Shown here: positions 1 to 12,197 of the stretch, piece after piece
Layout of the letters: the number at the start of each line of letters is the position of its first letter
Position numbering within the stretch: position 1 is the stretch's first letter
Assembly (NCBI RefSeq): GCF_901000735.1
Contig: NC_081547.1
Span: forward strand, 20,212,838-20,276,837
From: Corylus avellana
Lineage: Eukaryota; Streptophyta; Magnoliopsida; Fagales; Betulaceae
DNA: 64,000 bases
Reading direction: 5' to 3'
Made by a program: the position numbers and the translations under genes
Notes under the pieces: generated by a model
Databases searched by the model: none
The model's input: only the letters and a program-made list of their open reading frames with translations
Told to the model about the DNA's origin: nothing

Positions 1-93
1 TGCTCAAGTATACAACTTGATCACAATTATACCTCTGTCTCTCTGTTTTCTCTCTGTCTCTCATATTTATTGGTCTTTTGGCTAAAATTGCAG

Positions 94-2195
94 GGGGAGG
101 GCTAACTGTTGCAAGCAATCTGAGAATATTACAGCGTCAAGTCTGCAAGAAGAAGCATAGTAAGCTGGAGTTTTTGATCCCATGGTGGGAATTTCAACTG
201 GGTATCTCTGTAAACCAGTTCTTGTCCATTTTCGCCTCCAAAAACTCAGATTTCAGGTGGGTCTGTTTCATTTATTTTCCTTTCCATGCATTTTAATCTA
301 TAACAACCAAAGGTTGGTAATAATTTCTTGTTTCATACTTAGCAGGCACAGAACATTTTCATTTTTGTTTTCTGAAGGTGAAAATGAAGAATTGAATGCT
401 TCGCAGAAAATAGAGTCGCATTCTTTTCCACAACATTTCATCGAATCCAAAGAGAGAATTGGCCTTGCTCCTGCCGCCATTGTTGTATCTAGAAGGGAAC
501 ATTATGACACATCGTCAACCTTGAAATCACTGGATTACAATAGGCAGCTAAGGTCACAGTCCCCTGCAATTGGTAAGTAGAAGAATATCAAATAGGTGAC
601 CTGTTTCAGTTGTATATGAAGAGAATTCCATTTCCTAACAACCCCATATTCATTTGATTGTGATAGCTGCAAGAAAAGTAAAGCCTAATGTCTTGAAAGA
701 AAATGAAAACCCGGACTTTGTTACGAACCCATACCAAGCAATTGTCATGGCTAGAGATTCCTTGAAACAAAGAGAAGAATCTGTAAAGTTGCAGACAGAA
801 GTACAAAAACTGGATGATGAGGTAAATGAGTTGAAGCAAAAGAATGAGGAGGAAAAGCTCACAATTCAAGAACTGGAATTGGTGCTGATAAAACGCAGGA
901 GAAGGGCAGAAAAGTGCAGGCGACTAGCAGAGGCACAGCATTCATATAGGACTATGCTAGAGAAGATGATTCGAGATGCAATGCACCAGTAAGATCAATA
1001 AAAAATAAATAAATAAATAAATAAACCTAACTAATGTGCAAAGATTGTTGCTTTTAATTAAATTTTTCTCATATCTGAATTGTTGCTTTGTAGGAGTGTC
1101 ATTTATAAGGAGCAGGTGAGACTGAATCAGGCTGCAAGTAACGCACTCATGGCAAGACTTGAAGCACAGAAAGCAATTTGTGATGCCTCAGAGAAAGAAC
1201 TTCACAGGAAATATAAACAAAGAGATGAGATTGAGTTACAGATTAGGCCTGACTGGGAGCAAGCAAGGAAGAGATCAAGAATGGATGATACCTTTTTTGA
1301 AGAGAGGGACAGTAGAACCGTTCTCTGTTTACCAGGGATCAAGCCAAAAACGCCTATACACAAAGAACTGAGAGTGTTTCTAGAGGAGGAACAGAGGGCA
1401 TCTGAAGCTGGTTTATCTCTTGATGAAGAAGGAAAGCTAAAGGAAATTGAGGAGGAAGTGAAAGTACCTGCAAAAAATATTACCAAGGAGAAGCCTGAAG
1501 AACATAACGGATTAATTGTTGCCTTGGAAGATGAAATCCCACTAGAGGATAAGCTTCATAAACTTGAAATTGGAGAAGGGAAGAAATTTAACATTCAATT
1601 CCCAGTTCCTCGAGAGCCAGAAATAGAGGAAGATGAAGAGAGCAGGAAGCAGCGTGGTAAAGGGAATGTTGAGAAATGGCTACAAATGCTTTTAGAGAGT
1701 ACTCAAGAGGAGCTGGATCCTCAAAATGTGAATGAAAGCGAAAAGAGCAAGACTGATGATATAATCAGAAAACTGAATCAAAAGTACCCACAAAAAGAGG
1801 TAAAGATTTCCAAGCCTCCAGAATCTGAAGAGAAGGATGGTGTCAAAGGGATAGAAGAAATCGTTGAGATAGAGGCTAGAGAAGTACAGAAAGAAGAGAT
1901 CAATGTGGGTGGTACTGGTATCGTTGAGGGAATTGGAAGTAGTAGGTTTGAGGGGGGGAGGGAGAGAAGGGACCATAATGGGAAGGAAAGAAAGCTTGTG
2001 AGATCCGAGAGTGCCAGGGGCTTTCGGCGAATTCCGTCTTCTCCATCTCTGATGTTGGGGATGAAGAAGGGAGTGGACTGCATAGGCAAGAAGCCGATGG
2101 TAAGTGGTGATGATGATAGTGATGGAGACCATGCTGCAAGGAACAGTTTCATCAAGTCATCCATCAGGACGATCAAGAAGGCAGTGAAAATATGA
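94..2195 (+). CDS. Coiled-coil protein of unknown function, 5'-truncated by window edge
   Basis: Four exons join in one frame: 94-159, 378-572, 667-988 and 1094-2195 (TGA). Each junction has AG/GT borders and the phases agree (A|GT, G|CT, CA|G). About 560 residues are visible and the start codon lies upstream of the window. Roughly residues 115-245 of the visible part are a long charged coiled coil, rich in E, K, Q and R, with a basic RKRSR motif just after it. An acidic, low-complexity middle follows. The C-terminus is serine- and basic-rich, including RSESARGF and SSPSLMLGMKKG. There is no signal peptide or membrane segment in the visible part. I do not recognise the family; a cytoskeletal, Golgi or nuclear scaffold are all possible. 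The clean frame across three introns argues for a functional gene rather than a pseudogene. Confidence 0.75.
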
Positions 2196-4589
2196 AAATA
2201 TGCATATGTTTCATTTTCTTTTCCTCATTTTATATATATATATTTTTTAAAGAGTGCTAGGAATCGCTCCTCAAGCTGAATAATTAATTGTGTGAAACTT
2301 AGGTATTCGATTGTTATTTGTCTATAAGAATGGTTGTGGCCAGATATTTGATAACAGCTTCTTGTTGTTTTACACAGACCCAATGATTCAGATTTACAGT
2401 GTAAGGTAACGTGTGAGCTTATATATATATACACACAGCAGAGCAATACAAAAAGAGAACATTAAAGAAAGAAACCAAATCAAAAACCAACAAAATAATA
2501 CTGCTCGACCAAGCAACCAATTACCACCCTAAAACATAGCCACTCACCTGGGAAAAATTCCTGCTCAAAACTCTCTGACAAATTCACCTCAGGAATGCCA
2601 TAAATAAGATAACAAAAATGCTAAAAGGATTGTATTGATTATCTGAACTCAAGCTTATTAGCCAGATTCCTATTCAACTACCCTGCTTCAAGCCTGGAAG
2701 GAAGGCATCAGTAAAACTGGTTAATCAAGCAAACCTAACATCGTCAGTTCATTCGTATGAAGGTCATGGACACAGATAGACGCACCACGAATTTCATATA
2801 GATTACTTCTCATTACAATTTATTTTAAATTCATCATATTAATAAAGCAATCCCTTTCACAGACTTGCAATAGATTTTCAAGATGGAAGGAGAATGCGGG
2901 AATGTTACTAACAGTGTTGGTTGTAATGGCTCATGATGAAAATTTGCGAGTGCCATGAATGGCTTCCGAAAGGTTCTTAGCTTCAAATTAGTTGTAGAAT
3001 GAGCTATGAAGGCTAAGAGATATATCTATAAGTAGATAATGAGTCCCACTTTGACCTATGAGACTGATGACAACAAAGTCAGTTATCTTGAAGTCCAAAT
3101 TTGGATTTAGAGTCTTCTTTGCAGCAAAGCGCTTCATCAAAAGAGAGCTAGAGGAGCTGGGGTAAATATTCATCAAATCTACTCAGAGAAACAAGGAGTA
3201 TAGTGGCGCGTGTGTAGGCCAAGCACATCGTCATGGCAAGTGGCATACACGCATTGTAACAAAGGACACGTCAATGAAAGGAAAGGTAGCCGAAGATGGT
3301 GGAGGAGAAGACATGTGGCTTGAGTGGGTGGAAAGGTTGCAGCAGATCTAAGATCTAAACCCCTAACAAAAAAAGCTGTTGAAACTAAAAAGAAAAGGGG
3401 AACCAAAGGGAGGTATATATGGAAAAGTTTATAAGGGAGGGGGTAGTGCGGAGGAGGGAGCATGACGGAGATCAAGAAGGTTGTGGCAGGGGAGTTTTTT
3501 TTTTTTTTTCTGAGCAGAGTGTTGTGCAAGTGGCATGTGAAAGCAAGTTCCTTGGTAACGTGTGAGCTTGATGAGTATCTAAGCATTTTAGTTCTCCTGG
3601 AATTTCTGAACTGCTAGATTTGTGTCAACTGTTCCTCCTAGCATCTGCATATAGCTATACATCTGCACAAAACAAAACATAATGCACAAAACAGATGGCG
3701 GAAATAGGAGAAATAATTGGCAAGAACAACCAGGTGAACTTCGAAATCGTGTAAATAAGGCTAATATAAATCATGTCTTGATTGTACAGAAGATGCAGGA
3801 AGGTGAAAGGAAGCATTTGGTTACTAAAGACAACAAAGAAACGTTCCAATATTATACTATCAGTGTCCTTGCATTCTTTAGCATTGATTACTTTCTTCTA
3901 ACGACTAGGATATCGTGAGATGACAAATTTGGGAGGAAGCAGTATATTGGTATTATGCCACATCAGTAATTTAACAAAAGCATATACATTCAACAGTCAG
4001 TGACCCCTTTCACAAATTTTTTTTTTTTTTTGTTGGACATTTACGGGGAATTACATCTATCAAATCTCGAGACAGTTTACCAACAACCATCATCAAGATA
4101 ACAATCCCCTGTTGGCAGGAGTTACAAAATCTTATTTACTCGTTTATTACATGGTGAGGGGAGTTAGACTACGGAACGGAATCCTACCCGTTCCAAGCAA
4201 GATGTAAGAGGGGACGAGCGTGTCCCGCCGCCCTTCCTTGTGCAAAGCATTGCGAGAAAGGCGAAAGAAGCAATCCATAGAAAGATTTGTAGTTTGCATT
4301 GGCAGCTTCCCTCAAAATTCCTATATCAGTTCTCCTGATCTGAAAAGCAGCTTCTTCTTTCTTCAGTCGATCACCACTTGGTTCCATATATGTGTATGAT
4401 GTTCAAGCTTTTCTTGCAATGCAAATTCCCATGTTCTATTCCATCTTTTCCTCCCAAGGCACCTTTTGAATTTAGAGGGCCAATTCATGATCCTTGGGTC
4501 CATTAAAGACTGTTGAGTGCAACCACCCTGAAGTATGTCGGTCCTTTGTTTTGAAACTAAACACAAAATTAGAAATTCCTTCAGCACTC
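2196..4589. other. Intergenic region between convergent genes
   Basis: This span holds the probable 3' UTR of the coiled-coil gene (from 2196) and that of the minus-strand PPR gene (down to about 4030). Short open frames occur on both strands but show no family motifs. A T-run at about 4017-4031 could be a reversed poly(A) or an ordinary homopolymer. I see no RNA gene or recognisable transposon here. Confidence 0.5.
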
Positions 4590-7238
4590 TTACACATCAG
4601 GCTTTCCCCAATAACCTTCATCCGCACAAGTACAGATGCCATCCTTGAAATGGTGGAACCGTTCAGTATCCCTAACAGATATCTCCCTGCGAACAACTTT
4701 AGAGATAAATTTGACAGTATTGTGACAGCTCTGGCACATGTATAGATTCTTGGTCACCAAAATTGGTACCCCAGGGGCAGTGTTAATGAGCCCAAATGCA
4801 ATGGCCAGTCTCTCACTGTGCCCACAAAAAATCTCAGCTTTAGAAGCTTCAACTTCATCCATAGAACTCTTTTCTGGCTCACTAAAACCGATTGCCTTCA
4901 TTTTCACATAAAATCCCTCCAAAACTGCTTTTAATTCCTTTATTTGAGGGTGGAAATCATCATCACTAAGGAAAGCATGAACTTTTCCCTTTACCTCCAC
5001 CCAACTGCACCCAGGATCTACAGTAAGCCCTGTCTGTCTCATTGTCCTTCTCACTTTTGCAACTTCATCCCATTTACCACTGTCAGAATAGAGATTACAA
5101 AGGAGAATATAATACCCAGCACTAGTTGTATCCTTTTCGAAGATATGATGTGCGGCAAGTTTGCCAAGCTCAACTTGGCGGTGGATCCTGCATGCATTCA
5201 ACAAGGCTCCCCATATGGCTGGATCAGGTTCGATAGGCATTTTCTGTATGAACTCATGGGCATCCTCCAATTGCCCAGCACGGCCAAGCAAATCAACAAT
5301 GCAGGCATAATGCTTCAGATTAGGGGTGATATAATACTGATTTTGCATGCTATGGAAATACTCCAAACCTTCCGTCACCAAACCAGATCTACTACAAGCA
5401 CACAACAGCGAAATAAATGTAATATCATCTGGACTAACCAGTTCCCCCACCATTCTCTGGAATAGTTCCACAGCTTGTGCTCCTTGCCCCCTCTCGGCAT
5501 ACCCTGTCAGCAGAATATTCCATGCTGCAACATCTTTTTTGTGTCTGTTAAATTGGTTCCATGCAGATCCCATTCTTCCACACCTTACATACATGTCCAA
5601 AATCGCATTGGGTATAAAACCGTCAAACCCTACTCCAGTCCTCAATGCATGGGCATGAACCTCTTTTCCACACATCAAAGCTCCTATTCTACCACATGCA
5701 GATAGAACAGAAATTAAGGTTACAGAATTTGGCTTTAAATTGGGTTTCATTTGGCGGAAGAAAATCAAAGCGTCAAAGCTCCTATTGTTGACCCGAAGCC
5801 CGAGGATGATTGAAGTCCAAGATATCACATTCTTGTCAGGAATAGAGTGGAAAACATCTAAAGCTTTCTCAATGCATTTGCACTTGGAATACATATCAAT
5901 GAGCGTGTTAGCAACTAAAACATATGAGATGAGCCCTGTCCTGTTAGCAAGCTCGTGAAGTTTAACGCCCATATCTAAATGGCCTAAACAAGCGCAAGCA
6001 GATAGAACACTGGCTAGAGTGATCTCATCAGGCTGGACATCCTCTAGCTCCATCAATTTGTAAGTTTTCACGGCTTTAGCAGGTAGCATGTTATTCTCAT
6101 AACTTGAAATCATCGACGTCCATGACACTACATCTTTATAATCCATTCTAGAAAAAACTTTTTCTGCAACCTCCCAATGCCCAACAGTTGAGTACATCTG
6201 AATTAAAGAATTATACACTGAAACATCGGCTCCAAACTCTGTTCTCATAACATAACCATGGACTTCCCTGGCTAATCTCACATCACCAAGAAGCTCACAG
6301 GCAGAGATTATACTAGTCATGGTCTTCAAATCTGGATCTACAGAAAGTTCACGCATCAAAAGAAACAATCTTAACCCTTCCAAACACTCTCCATTCTCAA
6401 AATACCCAGAAATTATCGCATTCCAAGATATCCTATCTCTACTAGGCATTCTATCAAACACCAACCGTGCTCTTAGAACATGACCGCATTTCACGTACAT
6501 AGTGATCAAAGCATTAACCACGTCCACATCCGACTCAAACCCAAATCTTAACACATGCACGTGAACCTCCCTCCCCCTCGCCAAATCTGGTACGCCCCCA
6601 CAAGTCCTCAACACACATGGAAAAGTATACACATCCGGCTTAATACCAACCCACAACATCCTGTGATACAAATCCAATGCCTCGTCGAAAAACCCCGCCT
6701 TGGCATAGCCACCCACCAACACATTCCAAGAAAACACATCCCTCTCCTCCATCCTCCCAAACACATACCAAGCATTACCCAAATCACCAAACCTCACAAA
6801 CATACTCAATAAAGAATTACCAAGTCTAACACTTAATCGTGTCATCGAATTCGACACGTGCGAGTACACTCTAGCCCCCTCATCGTACGCTCTCTTCCAC
6901 TCACTTAGCCTTAACAAAGCAATATAAGCGTCTTCTTCTACAGAAATTTGAAGCTCTTGCATCGAGTCTAGGAGCTTTAGAGCTTGTTCTAAGTTTCCAG
7001 TAAGGCATAGTTGACATATATCTGAATTTGGGTTGTGGTTCGTGATAGAGGAGGAGGAGGAGGAGGAGGAGGGGGAGGTGTTGAGAACTGAGACTTCTTT
7101 GGTTCTTTTGAGGGAGAGGTGGTGGGCTTGGAGGTTGTGAGAGAAGCTGAGGAGTCTGGTGTTGTGGGTTTTGGGAGTTTGATAATTGGGATGGTCAGGG
7201 TGGAGAGGGACTGGAGAGGTTTTTGCAAAAGCAGCCAT
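4590..7238 (-). CDS. ECB2: Chloroplast PPR-DYW RNA-editing factor, ECB2/VAC1-like
   Basis: A single intact frame encodes 882 residues, close to the 866 I recall for Arabidopsis ECB2 (At1g15510). Residues 1-70 are rich in S, T, P and basic residues, as expected for a chloroplast transit peptide; they include a run of serines encoded by a (GGA)n-type repeat near 7048-7077. PLS-type pentatricopeptide repeats then cover about residues 90-690, with motifs such as DVFSWNVLVGGYAKAG, VVNALITMYVKCG and NTLIDMYSKCK. E/E+ motifs and a DYW cytidine-deaminase domain follow. The deaminase signature is present: HSE near 807-809 and CQSCH near 835-839. The protein ends in CADEGYWGKPDV, so the usual terminal DYW reads GYW and is followed by five more residues. 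In the family the protein binds plastid transcripts and directs C-to-U editing; ECB2 is needed for accD and ndhF sites. It is intronless, typical of PPR genes. Assignment to the ECB2 orthologue is by recall, not alignment. Confidence 0.9.
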   Translation of the reverse strand: MAAFAKTSPVPLHPDHPNYQTPKTHNTRLLSFSHNLQAHHLSLKRTKEVSVLNTSPSSSSSSSSITNHNPNSDICQLCLTGNLEQALKLLDSMQELQISVEEDAYIALLRLSEWKRAYDEGARVYSHVSNSMTRLSVRLGNSLLSMFVRFGDLGNAWYVFGRMEERDVFSWNVLVGGYAKAGFFDEALDLYHRMLWVGIKPDVYTFPCVLRTCGGVPDLARGREVHVHVLRFGFESDVDVVNALITMYVKCGHVLRARLVFDRMPSRDRISWNAIISGYFENGECLEGLRLFLLMRELSVDPDLKTMTSIISACELLGDVRLAREVHGYVMRTEFGADVSVYNSLIQMYSTVGHWEVAEKVFSRMDYKDVVSWTSMISSYENNMLPAKAVKTYKLMELEDVQPDEITLASVLSACACLGHLDMGVKLHELANRTGLISYVLVANTLIDMYSKCKCIEKALDVFHSIPDKNVISWTSIILGLRVNNRSFDALIFFRQMKPNLKPNSVTLISVLSACGRIGALMCGKEVHAHALRTGVGFDGFIPNAILDMYVRCGRMGSAWNQFNRHKKDVAAWNILLTGYAERGQGAQAVELFQRMVGELVSPDDITFISLLCACSRSGLVTEGLEYFHSMQNQYYITPNLKHYACIVDLLGRAGQLEDAHEFIQKMPIEPDPAIWGALLNACRIHRQVELGKLAAHHIFEKDTTSAGYYILLCNLYSDSGKWDEVAKVRRTMRQTGLTVDPGCSWVEVKGKVHAFLSDDDFHPQIKELKAVLEGFYVKMKAIGFSEPEKSSMDEVEASKAEIFCGHSERLAIAFGLINTAPGVPILVTKNLYMCQSCHNTVKFISKVVRREISVRDTERFHHFKDGICTCADEGYWGKPDV

Positions 7239-7952
7239 TTTTGCAGGTGCAGAAGCAGAGCATGGTTTCTCAGAGGTTTTGGGTTTGGGTGAGGTTTAAC
7301 GGTTAGAACGTACTGAAGTTGATGGATGATGATGATAGAGTCAAACGTTGTCGTTTCAGCTTTTTCTCCTATTTCTACTTAATTTTGTGTTCTATCTATA
7401 ATTCTATAATATTATGTGTAGCACATTCTTTAATGAAAAAACTTTCCCTATTCCTATTTAACGACAATATCTTATGATTCTAAGACTTAAAATGGTCAAG
7501 ATTTTAATATCATTGTATTTATTGATATCAATGATATTATATTATTTAAATTATTTGAATGAGGTTTCTACATATTTATTGTGTAGCATTACTAACAACA
7601 TTTTGACAAACCCTTTTTTCACCTTTTTTACTGTTTACTCCGTTTTTTTTTTTTCAAAAAAAAAAAAAAATCACTACAAAATAAATTATTTTCACTTTTC
7701 AATACAAAAAATTTAAAACTTTATACCACATCAATCTATGTCTGCTACCGTATTTAAGGCAAAAGAGTTTGCCAAACATGCCTTAAATATAACAACATTT
7801 GTCATAAAAATATTTGTTATGCAAATCTAATTGTACTACCTAATAAAAGAAAGAATTCCCTTGCCTTTACTTTTAAAAGTATCCAAATAAACTCATTGCC
7901 TCACCATATTTTAGTTCTCGTTGTCGCTTTTTGTGAAGTTAATTCTTCTGAT

Positions 7953-7983
<31 letters not shown>

Positions 7984-9489
7984 TTTCTAATACTTCTGAT
8001 CTTGCTTGACATAACCAATAATATCTTTTCCACTGGTTTGCCTACCTACGAATTCATATTCTTTAACTTTATACCACTATCATAAGCCAAATCAATTTCT
8101 AATGTTTGGATCATCTCTCTCTCACTCTCTCTTGTTCAGCTCAAAATCCCTCTTTACAACATGTAAATTATCTTGAAGTCACTACAGCATCTGTCTATCT
8201 TTGTTTTATTACCCCATTCTGTACCGAAATTTTAGTAGGTATATAAATTAACGCCTTAGATGGGAATTCTAAATCCAGAATTTCTTCCATATTATAGGAG
8301 TCGTATGCCTCTTGTTCAAAACCATATATCAATGCTTTGGCGTATAATCAGTAACCTAATTTTGATAATTATTCTTGTTTGCCTCTTCCCTGTAATTATT
8401 CAAAAGATAAATTAAAATGTACAAGAATTGTGAGGTCTTGTTACAACATGCTATAACATTAATTAATAAAGTGAACAATGATAGCAGCTGATTGCAAACT
8501 TAAAACTTATACCCAAAAAAAGGTAGTTTTGTTTCCTAATATATATACAAAAAAAGAACTACCAAAAAAAAAAAAAAAAAAGCTCGAGAAGGAACCATGA
8601 AGCACCAAATTGATCATCAAAGAATCAACCAATGTAAATAGTACCCAGAAACTCAGGAACCCATAGAAGCAATAATACAATTTATATAGCCAATATTGTG
8701 CAAACCAAAACCATAAACCCAATGTTGAAATCTATAATGATAAATTGACAAAATCAAGTGGTCACATTTTTACCCCTATCAAGGGGATTAGGATCTACTA
8801 CAATTATCATTCCTTGCATCGAACAGCTTGAAAAATACTACCTATATATTGAAAATGTGGCAAGTTACCAATTAAAATAGCAAAAGATAAATAAAAAGTC
8901 ATTCGAAAATACTTTTTCTTCACTTTTGCAGTGACGCTTATTCTTCAGTTAACTAAAAGACAGTTTTTTTCCCAAAGTTTTTCTACGACATGAAGCGCGT
9001 GCAAGAATTTGATAAAAATATGCTTAATTTTCATTAGTAACATGTCACATTTTTCATAGGTATCATTTTTCACATCGTTCAATGCAAGAAACGAATTCAC
9101 ATAATTTGAAAATTTACAATTTTAAAGAAATTGTAGGGCATCCTTATCCCAATCTCCATATCCTAATAAAATTGGCGCACACAAAATGCATCAATAGACC
9201 ATAAAATCTATTGGCTTAATTCATGGATGTGAACAACAAAGTTACCTTGGCTTAAAATTGAAACCTCTTGCTAGGTCAAGGATAATTTGCTAATTATTAC
9301 AGTAATACCCATCTTTAGAGTTTAGAACAGAAGAAAATATACATACACACACCTATATATATATATAAGCCTTACAATATTTCAGAAAGTCAGTGCATAA
9401 GTAATAACAAATTAAAGCATAAATACTAAAACAACAAAATTAAACTTGCTTATTAATTAATAAATCCTTAGCCTTCTTCACCTTGATCA
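7239..9489. other. AT-rich intergenic region
   Basis: No gene is recognised here. The stretch contains homopolymers (T-run at about 7960-7986, A-run near 8563-8581) and short frames without motifs. The part just above 7238 is the likely 5' UTR and promoter of the PPR gene. The part just below 9490 is the 3' flank of the NPH3 gene. Confidence 0.5.
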
Positions 9490-11839
9490 TCAAGACATGG
9501 ATTTCCTCCACTTGGGGGGAGGAGTCTTCCCTCTCACCAGCTTGGTTTTAATGCCCAGAGGCGTTTCCTTGCCAAATTCCGACTCTTCGTCAACCTCTTC
9601 AATTTTGTGAATCACATCAACCCCCTTGAATGAAGGTAATCCAAACTTCTTCCACTTGAAAAATCCCTTTTTCTTCCCCACAAGCCTCTCTATCTGCACT
9701 TGCATGGAGTTGCACTGGCTTTGAAGCCTCACAACATCTTCCTTCAGCCTCCTTATCTCCATTTGGTTGGCTGTCATTTCACGCCTCGAGTGGCACCGGG
9801 CAGAGGAGTCAAGCCCAATGCCCGGGCTACGGGTGCCACTGAAGGAGCCACTCCAATCAATATGGCGGTTGAGCTTGTTTTGCTCCGAGAAGAGCACTTG
9901 GATGACTGCCCGAACGGGCAAGCGTTCGTTTTGAGCTGCATGAAGAGATGCCTCCGGTGAGAGTTTCCGGCTGTCAATTAGTCGGCAGAGACTCTTTCTT
10001 TCTTGCTTTGATGCTGCGGGATGTGCCTGCCAGGTTATGCATGCATGAAGCCATGAACTTGATTGTATGTTCATGAAGAACCAAGAATTAACGAGTACTA
10101 ACTTTGTACACAAACCAACTTTAACGAGTACTAACTTTGTACACAAACCAACTTTAATCATATACAAAGAGTAACGACTTTGATTGATGGGCTTAAACAT
10201 TCAAATAAATTTTAGGTTGTCCAGCTACTTAATCGGGCAGATAGGTTTCATATGAAGTTTTAGGGCTGTTCAAGTAGACATTTAAAAACCACTCTGCATC
10301 CGCTATACGCCCATTCACATATGGGTTGCCTGTGGATTTTCGGCTCCCAATTCCAAGCAGGAAAATACCATATTTGCAATCGACATATGCGAGGGAATAG
10401 CAGAATAACTGGAAAGGGAGAAGTAATTACTGAAACAACGTTGTTTTAGACAAAGGAGTAGGGCAATTAGTGGGTTTTATTAACAAATTGAAATTGTATG
10501 TGTAGAATATAAAGGCTTATAGGTGCCAGAGAGAGAGAACCCGAGCGGCAATAACATAAAGTTCATCAACAACCCGCCATAAAAAGCTCATATAAAAAAG
10601 GGTACATTTAGAAGGGTATCAATGGCCTTTAAGGTAGAGACAGATTGTATGACAAGTTTTAAGCAAATGTACCAAACAATTACCCTTAGGTTGAAAGTAC
10701 ACTTGCAAAATCCCCATTCAATCCAAACCCTTACCCTTACGCTACCTTTCACATGCTTCCATGAGAGGACAATAGAAAAGCCAAGCATGGCATGGATTGA
10801 TGTCATTTTGCTTTCTGCCTTGCAAGGACCTGGCCACCTAACCCTCTAGGCTTCATCAGATGAAGAATCTTTTATATATATGCTTGCGACAACACAAGGC
10901 TTTATGAATAATATGAGGTTCTTGTATTTTTGTAATTATTATTATTATTATTATTTGTAAATTGTAAGTGGCGATGAATATAATTAATTATATTTTAACA
11001 ATATCTAATTAATGAAGTCAGTAATTAATGATAGGCATGAATCAATCAATTATATATTTATTCAAAGAAAGCCTATAAATTGAAAGAGAGAAGTAATTGT
11101 TTACTTTGAGATAAGTATCAATGGCTCGGTATAAGCCGTCTTCGGTGGCGCGGGCATGGCCAGGTAGAGCTCCGGCGAGCGCAACAAAATCCGGCAAGCT
11201 CAGATTGGAATCGACGGCGGCCTCGGCAAGATAAGAGTCCACAAGCTTGGCCACCTTAATGAATGCAGCAGCCCCAGATTTAGCAGCCTCATCCAAATTC
11301 ACAAACCTCTTCACCAGCCTGATGACGAGCTCAAAATCTAGCAGAGTCCCACACGTGTGGCTAAACGACGGTATCATCAATTCTTTCAGTGAAGCCTGGT
11401 CCAGCTGCCATGATATACGCTTCTCCAGCTCGGCTCGGTACGTTGGCTCGACGCCAACCATGTTGGCGGTCCGGAGGAGGCGGAGGAGGAAGTTGCAGGG
11501 GATGGAATCCCTCTCCGGAGGGAGAACTCCCACGATGGTTTCCACGAAGAACCGCTTCTTCATCCAGGAAGCCGTGACGCTTTCCTGGGACTCTTCGGAG
11601 TTAGTTAGGCTCTTCTCTGCCACGTTACCGCCGGAGAGGTCCGGCAGCCATTTGGAGGCGTAGTGGGTGATTATGGAACCGATTAGATCGTGTCGGACAC
11701 CCTTCGCCTTAATGCCGGAGAGGGTTTTCACGAAGTAGTCCATGTCGAGGATGCATGCGTCGTCAAACCAGAGTTCGGCCTCGAAGTGGGATGTTTTTCC
11801 CGGGAAAGTGACGGATTCCGGAAAGGATTGCCTCTTCAT
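9490..11839 (-). CDS. NPH3-family protein lacking a BTB domain (two exons)
   Basis: Exon 1 is 11839-11105 and exon 2 is 10026-9490 (TGA). The 1,078-bp intron has GT at 11104 and AG at 10027 and keeps phase 0, giving 423 residues. The start is the [10 protein letters not shown] methionine. The upstream in-frame methionine at 12163 would add a low-complexity leader that looks like 5' UTR. The NPH3 domain begins at about residue 20 ([18 protein letters not shown]) and runs through [12 protein letters not shown] and [12 protein letters not shown]. Exon 2 restores [15 protein letters not shown] and the hallmark [15 protein letters not shown] short coiled coil ([16 protein letters not shown]) and a basic tail follow. 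NPH3/RPT2 proteins are usually plasma-membrane scaffolds in phototropin or auxin-polarity signalling, and most carry an N-terminal BTB that binds CUL3. No BTB is encoded here or seen upstream. This matches the small BTB-less class (At1g52770/At3g15570 from memory), so a CUL3 adaptor role is doubtful. Confidence 0.88.
10088..10153. repeat. 33-bp tandem duplication in the NPH3 intron
   Basis: Two consecutive, essentially identical 33-bp units lie just upstream of the exon 2 splice acceptor on the minus strand. Each contains the core ACGAGTACTAACTTTGTAC. This looks like a recent slippage or repair duplication. Confidence 0.8.
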
Positions 11840-12089
11840 TTTTGGTGAACAAGTTGGAGGGAGGGAGTTCGTGCCAGATATATGACATAGGAATACAGGG
11901 TAGGACGGTAGAAGTAAATGTACTGAGATCAGTAAAATTAAAATGGAGACAAAGTTAATTCTTTTTCTTGAGGTTGTCTGTCTAATTGACCAACTTATCC
12001 CTGAGATTCTTGTACAATGAGAAGAGCAACAGAAACCGTCAGCATGGGGTGTTTCGGGACAAATTTTTTTTTTTCTTACCGTTGGAGGG

Positions 12090-12160
12090 GTTGGAGCTTG
12101 AGAGGATAGGAAATGAGCACAAAGAGAGAGGTTGGAGCTTGAGAGGATAGGAAATGAGCA

Positions 12161-12171
<11 letters not shown>
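12090..12171. repeat. 41-bp tandem duplication in the NPH3 gene leader region
   Basis: A 41-bp unit that includes TTGGAGCTTGAGAGGATAGG occurs twice in tandem and runs into a (GA)n tract. It lies about 250 bp upstream of the NPH3 start codon, probably in the 5' UTR or promoter. Confidence 0.8.

Positions 12172-12195
<24 letters not shown>
12165..12195. repeat. (GA)n microsatellite
   Basis: About 15 GA units (CT on the gene strand) lie upstream of the NPH3-family gene. CT-rich leaders are common in plant 5' UTRs, so the tract may be transcribed. It is a likely polymorphic marker. Confidence 0.85.

Positions 12196-12197
<2 letters not shown>

Noticed and set aside
4184..4587. Minus-strand frames below the PPR stop codon as extra exons
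   Set aside because: The PPR protein is complete at 4590; the frames overlap in different phases and look like 3' UTR.
11840..12163. N-terminal extension of the NPH3 protein to the upstream methionine
   Set aside because: The extra residues are low complexity, contain a repeated 41-bp unit and do not resemble BTB; they read as 5' UTR.
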